Positions 26,768 through 36,463 of a DNA stretch of 64,000 bases are shown piece by piece; the stretch's first letter is position 1, and each line of letters begins with the position of its first letter. The DNA comes from Rhodospirillaceae bacterium. GTDB lineage: Bacteria; Pseudomonadota; Alphaproteobacteria; JAEUKQ01. Under the pieces are notes generated by a model. That model worked only from the letters and a program-made list of their open reading frames with translations. It was not told where the DNA came from and searched no databases. The stretch is from positions 1 through 64,000 of the forward strand of contig JADKIX010000005.1 of assembly GCA_016722635.1 (NCBI GenBank), in the 5' to 3' direction. Made by a program: the position numbers and the translations under genes.

Positions 26768-27029
26768 TCATGTCCTCCATTCGTATGATTTAATAGTTAA
26801 CAATTTAGAATGATTAAGTTCTTTGAGATTTTTCAGAATTATTCTTGATTTTCGGGTTGCGAAATCCACTTTTCCTATTCCCCATCAAAGAAATAGTTTT
26901 GAGAATAGCTTGCTTGTTTTGAGAGAGTACGGGTAGGAATTTAAATCCCGGCACCAGCAAGCTTGATATTACTGCTGACGGAAGATTACCGGGGAAGATA
27001 AAAAAGTTAAAAAAACAGTGGTAACTTTT

Positions 27030-27393
27030 TCAGGTATTTTGTTTATCAGGGATCACGGTTGCAGAAGCACGTTTTATTAAATTGACTATAAAATTATTGA
27101 TAATATGTGTGCTAAAAATCGATACCCACATTGACAATCCTCTTATACGCGCTCCGCTGCCTTGATCATCTATTAATTCAGGGTAGGCTGCATAGAAAAG
27201 ATAAGTTAAATAATGTCCAAACACCTAGAAGGAAAAGAAGATTTATCAACCATCTTTGAATAATGGTTTCTCGTAAAACCAATTTTGTTACATAATTTAA
27301 TTCTTTTGGCCTGAAAATTCTTATAACGCACACTATTCCTAGATATATTAACGCTATTAAGGCTAGCATTTGTATTAATAATTCCTCAACCAT
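27030..27393 (-). pseudogene. Frameshifted small membrane protein
   Basis: Two overlapping frames make one sensible protein. From ATG 27393, MVEELLIQMLALIALIYLG runs to INLLFLLGV; removing one T of GTTTGG lets it continue as GHYLTYLFYAAYPEL and on to the end at 27030. The joined product would have about 120 residues and three membrane segments. Strongly AT-rich, unlike the phage genes around it. Confidence 0.5.
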
Positions 27394-27601
27394 ATTTATC
27401 TCTCAAATTTTGGGCTTATATTTTTAGTAATTTATATAATAATATCTTCAATAAAACTTAATCGGATATCAGGGTCAATGGAAGCGCTTTTCTTAAAATA
27501 GGGTTTTCTTTGATCAAATAGCCCATTTGTTAGGCATCATTAAACATAAGCTGCTTGTTTTGATATATTTTACGAAGAAAAAGAAATATCCAACCTTTCG
27601 A

Positions 27602-28228
27602 TTACTGTTGATAAGCTCCTAATTCTCTCATTAAAGACAAAACTTCACGATTGGGCTGTTTCGGGCATTCTTTTAAAAGATCATCCGTCAGTTTTTCCAG
27701 TTTTGCTAAGTTAAAAAACGTTTCTTTTTTGGAAAAAAACCCATCAACCCATATTATCTTTACCATATTTTCCATTTTTTCATCAAAACCCGCGATGAAA
27801 GTGCGGCAATTCTGATGAATTAAGGAAAAAACCCTTTCATTTATTAAGGGTTCATGGTCGAAAATATCGCGGACAACATTTAAAAACAAAGCATCAGGTT
27901 TTTTCGCACACTGCGCACTTGTTTGCTCAATATTCCTTACCATGCGCTCTTCGGGCTCCCACCCTAGAGAGCTGCTCAAATACCCATCGGCCCAAACAAA
28001 TAAAATGATGACAAGATTGGCTTCAAACCATAAATGCCTGATATTTTGTGTTTTAGGGTCATTATGCAAATCATAGGTTTCAAAAAAGATGTTCAGGTAG
28101 CCTTTACACGTTAACTTCGTTAAATCGAATGTCTGGGGCTGATCAGCTTTTGCCATATGGTAAGAGGAAGCGAGTAAATAAATTACAGCGAGGGCCGTAT
28201 GAACAAATTTGCGAATGGATTTTGTCAT
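27602..28228 (-). CDS. Secreted HdeA-like double-domain protein 1
   Basis: 208 residues with a signal peptide (cleaved near AKADQ). The mature part holds two similar halves: LTCKGYLNIFF, IILFVWADGYLSSSLGW, then Cys-Ala-Lys-Lys-Pro, and again QNCRTFIAGF, KIIWVDGFFSKKE, KECPKQP. The order TC-F-W-DGYxS-C-P in about 80 residues is that of HdeA-type periplasmic acid chaperones with one disulphide each. The two-domain form is unusual. A paralogue lies upstream. Confidence 0.5.
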   Translation of the reverse strand: MTKSIRKFVHTALAVIYLLASSYHMAKADQPQTFDLTKLTCKGYLNIFFETYDLHNDPKTQNIRHLWFEANLVIILFVWADGYLSSSLGWEPEERMVRNIEQTSAQCAKKPDALFLNVVRDIFDHEPLINERVFSLIHQNCRTFIAGFDEKMENMVKIIWVDGFFSKKETFFNLAKLEKLTDDLLKECPKQPNREVLSLMRELGAYQQ

Positions 28229-28425
28229 TTTTATTTTCCATAATGATTGCCATAGATAAAACTTTCAGTTTTATTTATCAACAAGCTTTTTAAGCATAAA
28301 ATGAATATAACTAGAAACTGAACTAAATAATATTAGCATATTCCATACCTCTCCCCCATAAACCCGATAATTATTCTTACTTATAACAAAAACTGAACAA
28401 ACAAATTTGAAGGTTCCAGTGATAC

Positions 28426-29043
28426 TTAATATTGACCAATTTCCTTAATGACTGACAGAATATTGCGCTCTAACTGACGAAAACATTCGTTTGGTAATTC
28501 ATCAGTATTTTTTTCGAGCTTATTATAGTTAAATTCTGCCCCCTTGGTAAAAAAGCCGTCGAACCAAATTGTCCAGTCTATCACATCAGCGTTATTTTCT
28601 AATAATTCCACTAAAAATTGGCCACATGTCCAGTTCGGAAAAGCCCATGGTTCTAAATTATGCATCTCATTTTTATTATATTCTTCCCAGGTTTTATTAA
28701 AAGATGATGTAAACAACGTGAAAGGCTGCTCACAAGTATCTTTAAGAGCTCGATTTACCTTTAAAATACGTTTAAATGGCTGGTATTCATATGTATCACT
28801 TAACCAACCATCAGTCCAAATGACCATCATTAAAGCTTTATTGTTCTTATACTGAAAAGGTGGATCATTTGGGTCTTGTTGATCCTGTCGAAGCTTATCT
28901 GATTCCTTCTCAGAGAGAGAAAGTTTATAAAAGTCCAAGCAGGTTAGCTTATCCAAGTCATAGATGATTGACTGGGCTTGGGAGGTAAAGGATGGTAAAA
29001 AGAAAGCAAAGAATAACAAAAGTAGGCTAAATATCTTACGCAT
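28426..29043 (-). CDS. Secreted HdeA-like double-domain protein 2
   Basis: 205 residues, signal peptide ending TSQAQS. Halves: LTCLDFYKLSLSE, MMVIWTDGWLSDTYEY, TCEQP; then WTCGQFLVELL, DWTIWFDGFFTKGAEF, NECFRQLE. Same double layout as its neighbour at 27602-28228 but diverged. Periplasmic location is inferred. The AT-rich composition and lack of phage links suggest horizontally acquired cargo. Confidence 0.5.
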   Translation of the reverse strand: MRKIFSLLLLFFAFFLPSFTSQAQSIIYDLDKLTCLDFYKLSLSEKESDKLRQDQQDPNDPPFQYKNNKALMMVIWTDGWLSDTYEYQPFKRILKVNRALKDTCEQPFTLFTSSFNKTWEEYNKNEMHNLEPWAFPNWTCGQFLVELLENNADVIDWTIWFDGFFTKGAEFNYNKLEKNTDELPNECFRQLERNILSVIKEIGQY

Positions 29044-29172
29044 TATTCTACCTCTTAATGATGGAACACTTAATAGTGGAAATTAGGACAGATAATAAAA
29101 AGAAAACTGTTTTGATATCAGCACCCATTTATAAAATTGTGAAGTAAATTTATTTTTATAACCTTATCTTAA

Positions 29173-29616
29173 TTAATTTAGGGCTATACCAGATAAGGGT
29201 AAATTCGGATTTGAAGCACCTGGTCCGTTACTGTGTTTTTGGTAAGCATTACCTGCAGCAGTCAATCTATTAGCTTTGGGAAGTTTAGCAGCTTCTAAGA
29301 GTTGTTGGTTAGAAAAAGGTATATCCCGTCTTGTAAATTTAAATTTCTGAGTCTTACCTGTACTGGAAGTAAAATACGGTTGTGGTGATGATTGTATAGT
29401 TCCTATATTGTTCTGTAAAGGGGTTCGTGAGGAGTTGGGTGTAGTGGCCTGTTGGCCAGGGGTTACCGTACTTTGGGGGTTGGCAAGATTGGCTTGGCCA
29501 GGGTTAAGGAGTTATTCGGGTTGGCTAGTTGATTGCCGGGGTTAAGGGGTTGATTGCCAATGTTGTTACCGGGCGTGACAGCGCCAGGATTAAGGGCAGT
29601 GGCGGGATTTCCTGGT
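29173..29616 (-). pseudogene. Orphan polymorphic-toxin module (linker copy plus toxin-like C-terminus)
   Basis: The first part (29616-29392) is an imperfect copy of the NPG-rich linker at 30703-30479, with one G lost (frameshift). It is then fused to a different C-terminus reading KFTRRDIPFSNQQLLEAA and ANRLTAAGNAYQKHSNGPG, ending at TAA 29173. The LTAAG-x-A-x-QKH motif is found in toxin tips of bacterial polymorphic toxins. There is no start codon: this is a displaced C-terminal cassette, as seen with orphan CdiA and Rhs tips. Confidence 0.55.
29392..29616. repeat. Linker repeat, copy A
   Basis: About 225 bp, over 90 percent identical by eye to 30479-30703. It encodes NPG and TPGQ-rich linker sequence. 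It lacks one G of the GGGG run present in copy B (near 29500). Confidence 0.85.
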
Positions 29617-29630
29617 GATCACAGCGGACA

Positions 29631-29654
29631 AAAAGGGCAGCCAAGCTGCCCTTT
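29631..29654 (-). terminator. Rho-independent terminator upstream of the orphan module
   Basis: Minus strand: AAGGGCAGC-TTG-GCTGCCCTT followed by TTTGTCC. It stops transcription before the orphan toxin module, so that module is probably silent. Confidence 0.75.
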
Positions 29655-29689
29655 CGTTAAACGCATTGCCTCACATTTATCAAGCATCC

Positions 29690-29893
29690 TTAAAGGTTTT
29701 TCCACCTCGCTTTCGGCCAACAAATCTTGACTTGGTCCCATGTTTGGCATCCTAATTGATAAATATGAAGGCTTTTTATTAGTTCTAAATCTTTTTTATT
29801 ATTTCTAATTTTTTCTATTTCTTCGATTAGAGAATTTTCAATTTCATTGTTATTATGGCTTTTAAACAAATCAACAATTTGTTGAATAGACAT
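29690..29893 (-). CDS. Small protein, possible immunity fragment
   Basis: 67 residues, AAGGA 6 nt before ATG 29893. Acidic helical N-terminus (EIENSLIEEIEKIRNNKKDLE). It lies between two toxin-like remnants, the usual place of an immunity gene, and just before a terminator. No family match; short for an intact immunity protein. Confidence 0.4.
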   Translation of the reverse strand: MSIQQIVDLFKSHNNNEIENSLIEEIEKIRNNKKDLELIKSLHIYQLGCQTWDQVKICWPKARWKNL

Positions 29894-30016
29894 AGATCGT
29901 CCTTTTTCATCACCTTCTAAAAGATGGACTCAAACGATAAGAGTTCCAGAAAATAATAGTTTATTAGGTATCTTTTCTTCAAATATTTTAGACTTCTCCT
30001 TCTACTCATTTAAAAC

Positions 30017-30328
30017 TTAATAATTCTGGGGTAAGCTGTAAAATATAATATTCTCCATCACCCTGCTTTCTAATACCCATCCTTGTTTTAGGTATTCTTC
30101 AAAGTTTTGGCTCCCCCCTGTGATCCCAAACTGTCAATTGCGTATTATCTGGTGTGAATGATAATACTAATGAAGTTTGCTTTGAGTAATCATTGATTAT
30201 TATTCTTTGCTTTATCAAATTTTTTAATTCCAAAGAATCCGCATGGTCACAGGTATTTCTTGATGTATTTTGAAGAGTTGCTGCGGGTTGAATAAGCGTT
30301 AAAATTTCTTCATTTTCAAAAGAGCTAA
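30017..30328 (-). pseudogene. Frameshifted immunity-like gene
   Basis: The frame reads EEILTLIQPAATLQNTSRN, DYSKQTSLVLSFTPDN, VWDHRG, then after a one-base shift in a GGGGGG run continues NFEEYLKQGWVLESRVMEN and ends at TAA 30017. No start codon is left. The position directly after a toxin-like C-terminus, and the VWDHRG-FEEYLKQGW pattern typical of small stand-alone immunity or DUF4177-like proteins, suggest a decayed immunity partner. Confidence 0.45.
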
Positions 30329-31194
30329 CTAATTAATAAAGTTTGAAATTCTGTTCGGATCATTAGCCCGTTGTAATAATGCTTGTCTTTTAAAAGATCT
30401 GACATGGCCACCCTTATAATTTGGTAATATTGGGGTTCCATTTATTCATAAATAGATGCCAATGATCTTGGTATTTGGTTGTACAGTTCCTATATTGTTC
30501 TGTAAAGGGGTTTTTGAGGAGTTGGGTGTAGTGGCCTGTTGGCCAGGGGTTACCGTACTTTGGGGGTTGGCAAGATTGGCTTGGCCAGGGGTTAAGGAGT
30601 TATTCGGGTTGGCTAGTTGATTGCCGGGGTTAAGGGGTTGATTGCCAATGTTGTTACCGGGCGTGACAGCGCCCGGATTCAGGGCAGTGGCGGGATTGCC
30701 TGGGGTTGTGATATTCCCTGAGGTTGTGCTCCTGGGGTTGCCGTGGCAAGCCATTGCCTGGATTGGTGGGGATATTGGTATTGCCCTGGCTTGGGTGGAT
30801 ATTGAGGTTGGGGTTGGAGTGACCGATAGCGCATTATGGCCAGGGAACCGGGGCGGGGCTTGGGTAAGTTTATGTCCGATTATGAAGTCCAACAACATCT
30901 GCACATTTGGGGGTGCGCCGAGTTCAGCGGCGAGTTGGCTGGCACCAGCGCCAGCGCCAGCGGCCAACATGGCCGGGAAGCCCCCAAGGGCAGCATAGGG
31001 TAAAGCGGAAGCTGTTTGGTAAAATATACGCCCCCTGCGGTTTCTGCCTCAACCCTGGGATCCACCGGAGATGGAATTGCGGATATCCTCAAAACCCGTA
31101 AAGGAACGAATTCTTCCCAATGACGGAGGCGGCATTTCCATTAATCTTCGACCAGCCCTGTTGCCGCCAGTTAAGGCTAGGACCCCACTTACCA
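30329..31194 (-). pseudogene. C-terminal part of a virion/toxin gene with two in-frame TGA codons
   Basis: One frame runs from the end of the gene at 31195 to TAG 30329, interrupted only by TGA at 31051-31049 and TGA at 30448-30446. It encodes LALTGGNRAGRRLMEMP, ALPYAALGGFPAMLAAGAG, an NPG/TPGQ-rich linker, and a final KGGHVRSFKRQALLQRAND segment that looks like a toxin tip. The longest uninterrupted piece starts at ATG 30970. It joins the upstream gene if one C is added near 31201. Confidence 0.55.
30479..30703. repeat. Linker repeat, copy B
   Basis: Partner of 29392-29616, in the original context inside the larger virion/toxin gene. The frame is intact across this copy. Confidence 0.85.
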
Positions 31195-31512
31195 CTATGC
31201 CGGGGCAAGTTTATCCAACATATCGGGGGTGAGGAAGCCGGGATTGGGCTGGCCAGGACTTACCAGGCGGTCTAAGGTGTCATCGCTTTGGTCGATACGG
31301 AAGAATTGCAAACTGTTCCAAGTTTGCAGCAGTTGGGGATAAGAGATTTGGTGGGTTTGATAAAGCTTGAGCAATTGGTTTAAAAGGGAGAGGAAGTGGA
31401 CGGTGGCGGGACGGCTGTCCATGAAGCCAGCGGTGCCTTCTTCTGGTAAGCCCAAGGCTTTAGGGTCTTGACCCGTCATTTGCACGAGAAGATTACGGAT
31501 GGCATTGCTCAT
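31195..31512 (-). pseudogene. Middle fragment of a broken internal virion protein gene
   Basis: 105 codons from ATG 31512: MSNAIRNLLVQMTGQDPKA, HFLSLLNQLLKLYQTHQ, LTPDMLDKLAPA. The stop is reached only because the run GCCCCGG has four C; with five, KLAP would continue as GIVVSGVLALTGG in the downstream fragment. Probably one exon-like piece of a large phage internal protein rather than a separate gene. Confidence 0.5.
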
Positions 31513-31760
31513 ATATTTGTCATCTTGACGGTCACGGTGAGGAAGGCGGCCAAAGCCGGATCGATATGAAGGGCTTTGGCAAGGTATTGATCACCGGGAG
31601 GTAAAGATAAAGCGCCCATTTCAGGATCATGGGGCCAGCTGTTGCAATTGCTCTGGGGTGAGGCCCAAGAAAGCGGCAATCAGCTTTTCAGCCTTCGTAT
31701 CATGACGTTGGCCATATTGCGTCCGTGGTGAGGGGAAGCCGGGATACATTACCTGGCAAG
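31509..31760 (-). pseudogene. Frameshifted junction of the internal virion protein gene
   Basis: Past the stop of the upstream gene the reading continues in a second frame (QRHDTKAEKLIAAFLG, LTPEQLQQLAP, stop 31627) and then a third (HDPEMGALSLPPGDQYLA to TGA 31509). Each piece looks like real coding sequence, so at least two indels separate them. Confidence 0.5.
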
Positions 31761-33502
31761 AGTTGATCGCGGTCGGGCTTAGGATCTGACCATGCCGAAC
31801 GCCTTCGATTCAGGGGTTTGGGAAGACGGGGCAGAGCAGCCAGGCTTGGGGAAGCGAAAGCGCCATCGCCGGGGGTAAGGCGCAGTTGTTGGTTCAGTTG
31901 CTCAGTTGTTAAAGAAATGATGCGGAGGTTTTGGGGAACGTTGTTCTGGGGGTCAGCCGAGAGTTGGGCCAATTCATCGCGCCGCGCTTGGATCAAGGGC
32001 TGCAGCCTGGCTTGCACCATCTGATCGGGATGATGGGCGGCTTGGTATTCGAAGGTTTTAAGGTCATCTTGCAATTGCCGCAGGGCGATGATCCGCTGGG
32101 CGGTTTGCTGCCCCAAGATGGTGGGGTCTTTGCTATCCGGGACGGGCGGCAAGGTTGGGGAAGTGAGGAGGTTATAGAGGCGGTTGTGGGGATCGGCGGC
32201 CCCGCCTAATTGCCAATCGGGCAAGAGGGTGGAGGCTGCAAAATTATGGGCTAACACCTCATCCGGCAATTGGGCAGCTAAGGATGGGTTGGTTTGCCAG
32301 GCTTCTGCTAAGCGTTGGCTGAACTTCAAGCCATCCCGGCCGTGGATCAGGCGGTTGAGGGCAGGCTTGGCGGATTTGGGGACAATCCCGGTTAAGCGGA
32401 AGAGATCAGGTAAGGTACCGGATAATTGTTGATCGCTGTCTTTGCCATGATTAAGAAGGAAATGGTAATCCGCGGCTTGCAGATCATCTTGGTTATGAGG
32501 ATCAAGGGGTTGATCCTTAAACCCCTGCTGGATACGGTCCAAATAAGCTTGATGCTTGGCGCTTTGGGTGACGGCATGGGCGCTTAATTGTGACAATAGA
32601 TTAAGGGTGTGTTGGGGTAAGGCTTGGGTCAATTCCAGATCAGCCAGCTCAGAGGGGGATAATTGCCCGGCCTTGGCCAGATAATCCTGGGATTTGCTGA
32701 ACCAGTTCTTGAGGCGGTTGCCGGTCTGTTGCAACAAGGCTTGTTGCTGTTGGCGTTGGTGATCAAGCGGCAGGGAATGCAAGCGGCGCTCGGCCCGTTG
32801 CTCAAGCCGTTGGCGGTCTTGTGGGTTTAAGCCCACCAGCAAGGGATTGGTATGCAAGGCTTGGGCGATGCTATGGGGGGCGTTGTTCAATAACAGGTTA
32901 GCCTGGTCTTGGGCTAAGGAACGTTTAAAGCTATCGCCTAAGCGTTCGGCATCCTCCCCGGGGATAATCCCCTCATCCCTAGCGTCTTGCAGTAATTGCA
33001 ATCCCTTATGCAGATGCCAGGCTTGCTGTTGGGGCAGGGTGGCCGAGGAGGCAAGGGTTTGATGTTTTTGCAACAATTGGGGTACATGGCTGGCGGCTGA
33101 TTGGTTAACCCCTGCGGCCTCATCAGCTTGTTTCTGCAAGGCCAAGCTGTGGGTTAACAAATCCGCATCCTCCAGCACCTGGCCGGGCAGATATTTGCTG
33201 GTGGGCAGCTTCTTGCCCTGCATCATATGATCTAACATCCAGGCATGGGCGTTGATCAAGGTTGCGGCAGGCTTGGGGGTTAAGGCGGGCAAGGGCGAAT
33301 GCAGCGTGAAATCATCCATGCCCCCCTCATCCATCCCTGCATCAAAGCCGGTATGACCCCACCCCGCCGCCTGCCCCCACCCGCTATTGAGGCTAAGGCT
33401 GATGCCGTTCGGGTTAAAGGGCGAATCCTTAGCCTCCCCCCAGCCTTTAGTTGCCGGATCATCCTCTCCTCGGTATTTTATACGTTCCTTAAACTCACCC
33501 AT
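31700..33502 (-). CDS. Large internal virion protein, N-terminal part
   Basis: 600 residues from ATG 33502 (GGAGG 5 nt upstream). Mostly helical and rich in Gln, Leu and Ala (LLQKHQTLASSATLPQQQAW, LDRIQQGFKDQPLDP), with no signal peptide or membrane segment. Its place between tail tubular B and the gp14-like gene, its size and composition fit a gp15/gp16-type ejection protein. The frame ends at 31700 by an indel and the remainder lies in pieces downstream. Confidence 0.55.
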   Translation of the reverse strand: MGEFKERIKYRGEDDPATKGWGEAKDSPFNPNGISLSLNSGWGQAAGWGHTGFDAGMDEGGMDDFTLHSPLPALTPKPAATLINAHAWMLDHMMQGKKLPTSKYLPGQVLEDADLLTHSLALQKQADEAAGVNQSAASHVPQLLQKHQTLASSATLPQQQAWHLHKGLQLLQDARDEGIIPGEDAERLGDSFKRSLAQDQANLLLNNAPHSIAQALHTNPLLVGLNPQDRQRLEQRAERRLHSLPLDHQRQQQQALLQQTGNRLKNWFSKSQDYLAKAGQLSPSELADLELTQALPQHTLNLLSQLSAHAVTQSAKHQAYLDRIQQGFKDQPLDPHNQDDLQAADYHFLLNHGKDSDQQLSGTLPDLFRLTGIVPKSAKPALNRLIHGRDGLKFSQRLAEAWQTNPSLAAQLPDEVLAHNFAASTLLPDWQLGGAADPHNRLYNLLTSPTLPPVPDSKDPTILGQQTAQRIIALRQLQDDLKTFEYQAAHHPDQMVQARLQPLIQARRDELAQLSADPQNNVPQNLRIISLTTEQLNQQLRLTPGDGAFASPSLAALPRLPKPLNRRRSAWSDPKPDRDQLLPGNVSRLPLTTDAIWPTS

Positions 33503-33699
33503 CCCTACCTCCACTCCGTTATTTGAAAATACTTGAATAGGACTGCCATTGAAATCAACATATGTTCATTATATGTTCTTGTTGATGACACAGTTTTTTA
33601 AAAGAAAAATCCCCTGCCTTCGTCATGATAAGTCTAAGGAAGATCAGGAATTATAAAAATGCTATGACGATACTCTTCCTGAACAGCTTGATTAAAAGC

Positions 33700-35709
33700 C
33701 TAGCCATCCATGGTGGTGATCTGCGGCACAATGGCCAATATCGTCATCGGCAAGGGTTGCCGCTGCCGCACCATCAGGCGTGCCACACGGTCCCAGCCTT
33801 TCGGGAAAATCACCCGCTTATCCCCGCTAAATAACGGGGGGCTTTGATCCATAGGCATGCCGCTGTCGCGGAAAGGTATATCTTCCAAATAATGGGGGTC
33901 AAACCCCAAACTGCCGCCCAAACTATCCAACAATTTAACGGTTGCGCGGGTAATCCGCTTGGGTTTACCTTGGGCTGACCCTTCGGCCGATCCTGCCTCG
34001 AGATCAAGGGTTTCCAGGACACTTTCATATGGCAAGCCAATATGGATCAGCCGGGCGGGGCGATCCAACGTTACCTGGCCGCCGGGTTCCACGGTTTTAT
34101 CGGGGTGGGTGCCGCCATCGGCGAGTATCTGCACCCTTTGCCCCACCAAATGGTCAAGCCCTCGAATATGCAGGGTTGCCGCCCCTTCATAAGTCAAGCC
34201 GCAATCTACAAAAAAGGCGCTTTTGGTGTCGGTTGAATGATTGGGCAAAAATTCGCTTTCCATGACCTCAATCATCTGTTGCCCCTCATCCCCTACCCCG
34301 CGTTTAACCGCCAGCCATAATTCATCCTGGCTAATACCGGCAATGGTCGCTATCGACATAACCCGCACATTCTGCCCCCCCAACCCGTGGCGGTGCCAAC
34401 CCACCACCTCCTGCTCACGTAAATAGGTTAGCCCCAGCAAGCCGCCATCCGCCAATGTTACCCACAATACCGCCCAGGGTTCCTGTTGAAAGGCAATTTC
34501 TGTAATGCCGCCTTGTGTCAAATGGCGGGAGAGCAAGGTCATTTCAGGGGCGGCCAGCCCGTCACTGTCCAGGCTGTAGGCGCTTTCATATAATTTGCGC
34601 CCCGCCCGCTGCACAAACAGCACCGCTTGGTTAATCCGCACCGCCATTTGGTCAGCCGAACCCACCGTGCTTTCCCGCCGCACCGTGATATTATCAGGCG
34701 TCAAGGCTTCATTGAGGGTGGAGGCACGCACCGAAAACTCACCACCCACCGTGCCGACCGCTAAGGTTTTGCCAGCACTTAACCAGCGGATGGCGTTGAC
34801 CCGGTCATCCGAGATGGTAAAATTCAGGGAATTATCTGCTAGCACCTTGCTGTCACGGGTGGATGGCGCGAAATTTTCATAATCACCCGCCATCGAGGCC
34901 CACAAGGTTTGCGGTTGTTTGCGCGTGCCTGCAAAAAACAACCGTTCCTCATAAAAGGTGACGCAGGATGGCCAGCCATTCCCCTCATCCCACGCCCCTA
35001 ACCGCCAATTTTTGGTGGCCGTTACCGCATTAAAATTACCTTTAACGGTTGCCGTCACCACCTTGGAACTGGTGACCGCGGTGATTTTGGCCCAACCCCA
35101 AATATCGGCATGTTGCAACCGCACCATCCGGCCCACATCGGTTGGCACAAACACATCGTTCGTGGCAGTGATCGTGGTGGCGCCGCTAGTCGCCGCGGGT
35201 TGCAGCGTGGTGTCACTGATATTGATTTCCCTATAAGGCCCATCGCTGCTTTCAAGGGGCGTCAATTGCCAATTGGTATGGCTCAGGCGCGATAATTTAT
35301 GCGGCTGATACAGCGGGTGGCATAGATAGAGCACATCCGCCGATTGCGCCCATTTTAGCCCCGCCAAATGCTCGGCCTTGTAAGGTGTTGCGATCTCAAC
35401 CGGTATGCTCGGCATGGCTTCAATGCGGCCGCGGTCTTTATAAAAGCGGAAATAATTGCCCCCGGCTTCAATCATATAGGCCTGGGTGGTTGAATATTCA
35501 AAAGGGATCAGCCGCATTGGCCCCATATTTTTGGCCAGCGCCACAAAGCGTGTGCCCGGGCGGCGGGTGGCCGCCCCTTGCGGCAGCGGGATAAAGTTTA
35601 ACAGGGTGCGGCAGGCATTTTGGTATTTGGGCAAATCCACCCGCCCATACAGGCTGGGCGACCATTCGCCCGCATTAAAGGTTGCAAAAATCGGTGATAT
35701 ACGCGGCAT
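33700..35709 (-). CDS. Tail tubular protein B (gp12-like)
   Basis: Large tail-tube component of podoviruses. From ATG 35709 (AAGGGGG upstream) the 669-residue product begins MPRISPIFATFNAGEWSP and shows YGRVDLPKYQNACRTLLNF, GAATRRPGTRFVA, IPFEYSTTQAYMIE and WPSCVTFYEERLFFAGT, all typical. It follows tail tubular A by 28 bp. Intact. Confidence 0.88.
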   Translation of the reverse strand: MPRISPIFATFNAGEWSPSLYGRVDLPKYQNACRTLLNFIPLPQGAATRRPGTRFVALAKNMGPMRLIPFEYSTTQAYMIEAGGNYFRFYKDRGRIEAMPSIPVEIATPYKAEHLAGLKWAQSADVLYLCHPLYQPHKLSRLSHTNWQLTPLESSDGPYREINISDTTLQPAATSGATTITATNDVFVPTDVGRMVRLQHADIWGWAKITAVTSSKVVTATVKGNFNAVTATKNWRLGAWDEGNGWPSCVTFYEERLFFAGTRKQPQTLWASMAGDYENFAPSTRDSKVLADNSLNFTISDDRVNAIRWLSAGKTLAVGTVGGEFSVRASTLNEALTPDNITVRRESTVGSADQMAVRINQAVLFVQRAGRKLYESAYSLDSDGLAAPEMTLLSRHLTQGGITEIAFQQEPWAVLWVTLADGGLLGLTYLREQEVVGWHRHGLGGQNVRVMSIATIAGISQDELWLAVKRGVGDEGQQMIEVMESEFLPNHSTDTKSAFFVDCGLTYEGAATLHIRGLDHLVGQRVQILADGGTHPDKTVEPGGQVTLDRPARLIHIGLPYESVLETLDLEAGSAEGSAQGKPKRITRATVKLLDSLGGSLGFDPHYLEDIPFRDSGMPMDQSPPLFSGDKRVIFPKGWDRVARLMVRQRQPLPMTILAIVPQITTMDG

Positions 35710-35737
35710 AAGACCCCCTTGATGTTCATCGGCTATG

Positions 35738-36313
35738 TTAGCGGCGGCTGTGCAGCCATTCATCGGCCTCAATCATATCGGCACGGCCCTCTTGCGCGTC
35801 CATGGCACGCGCTTCCTGCAGGACTTCGCGGTAATGGCTGCGCATGGTTTCAATGCGGCTGGCGCTTTCGGTTAAATTGCCCGCCAAATACATGGATAGG
35901 CGGGCGGAAATCGCCTCGGCCAGCAACGGGTCAAACTGGTTTGGATCCAAGACCTGGCCGATATAGAGCAGCTGTAAGGGCGGCGGGTAATCGGTTAGCA
36001 AGCGGCGCCCTTCAATCCGGTAATCATCACCTGCTATCACCTGATATACCCGTAAACAAGCCGCTGGCTCAGGCCCCGTTGGCAATTGATACTGGAAGCG
36101 GTAGCCAAACATTGGCACCGTGGCCAAGGCTGGCAATAAAGCGCGGCACATGGCTGAATTCCAAGGATAGGCGCGTAGCACCGTATCGCGCACCCCTTCA
36201 TAATTACGTTGGCACAGACGAGCGGCCTTGCTGTCATCAGCCAGCGAAGTGATGGGATCAGCCCCCAATAAATCGAGCGCCCGGTTACAAATGGCAACAA
36301 TGGATAAAGACAT
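35738..36313 (-). CDS. Tail tubular protein A (gp11-like)
   Basis: 191 residues beginning MSLSIVAICNRALDLLGA, with LADDSKAARLCQRNYEGVRD and VLRAYPWNSAM. This is the adaptor between portal and tail nozzle in podoviruses. GGGAGG precedes the ATG. Intact and adjacent to tail tubular B. Confidence 0.88.
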   Translation of the reverse strand: MSLSIVAICNRALDLLGADPITSLADDSKAARLCQRNYEGVRDTVLRAYPWNSAMCRALLPALATVPMFGYRFQYQLPTGPEPAACLRVYQVIAGDDYRIEGRRLLTDYPPPLQLLYIGQVLDPNQFDPLLAEAISARLSMYLAGNLTESASRIETMRSHYREVLQEARAMDAQEGRADMIEADEWLHSRR

Positions 36314-36463
36314 GGAACCTCCCTATATAATGCGGTTAGGATGGGATCGTTAAGGATTGGCTGTTTTATAAAAACTGTTATCAAGCCGCCTTGTTTTTTT
36401 CAAAGGATGATAGGCATGATGGCATCACCAGCACATTAAAATGCACGCAACAGGCAAAATCAC

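Noticed and set aside
30329..31194. Reassigned TGA (coding) as an explanation for the in-frame TGA codons
   Set aside because: def and truA in the same window end at TGA, so TGA is a normal stop here.
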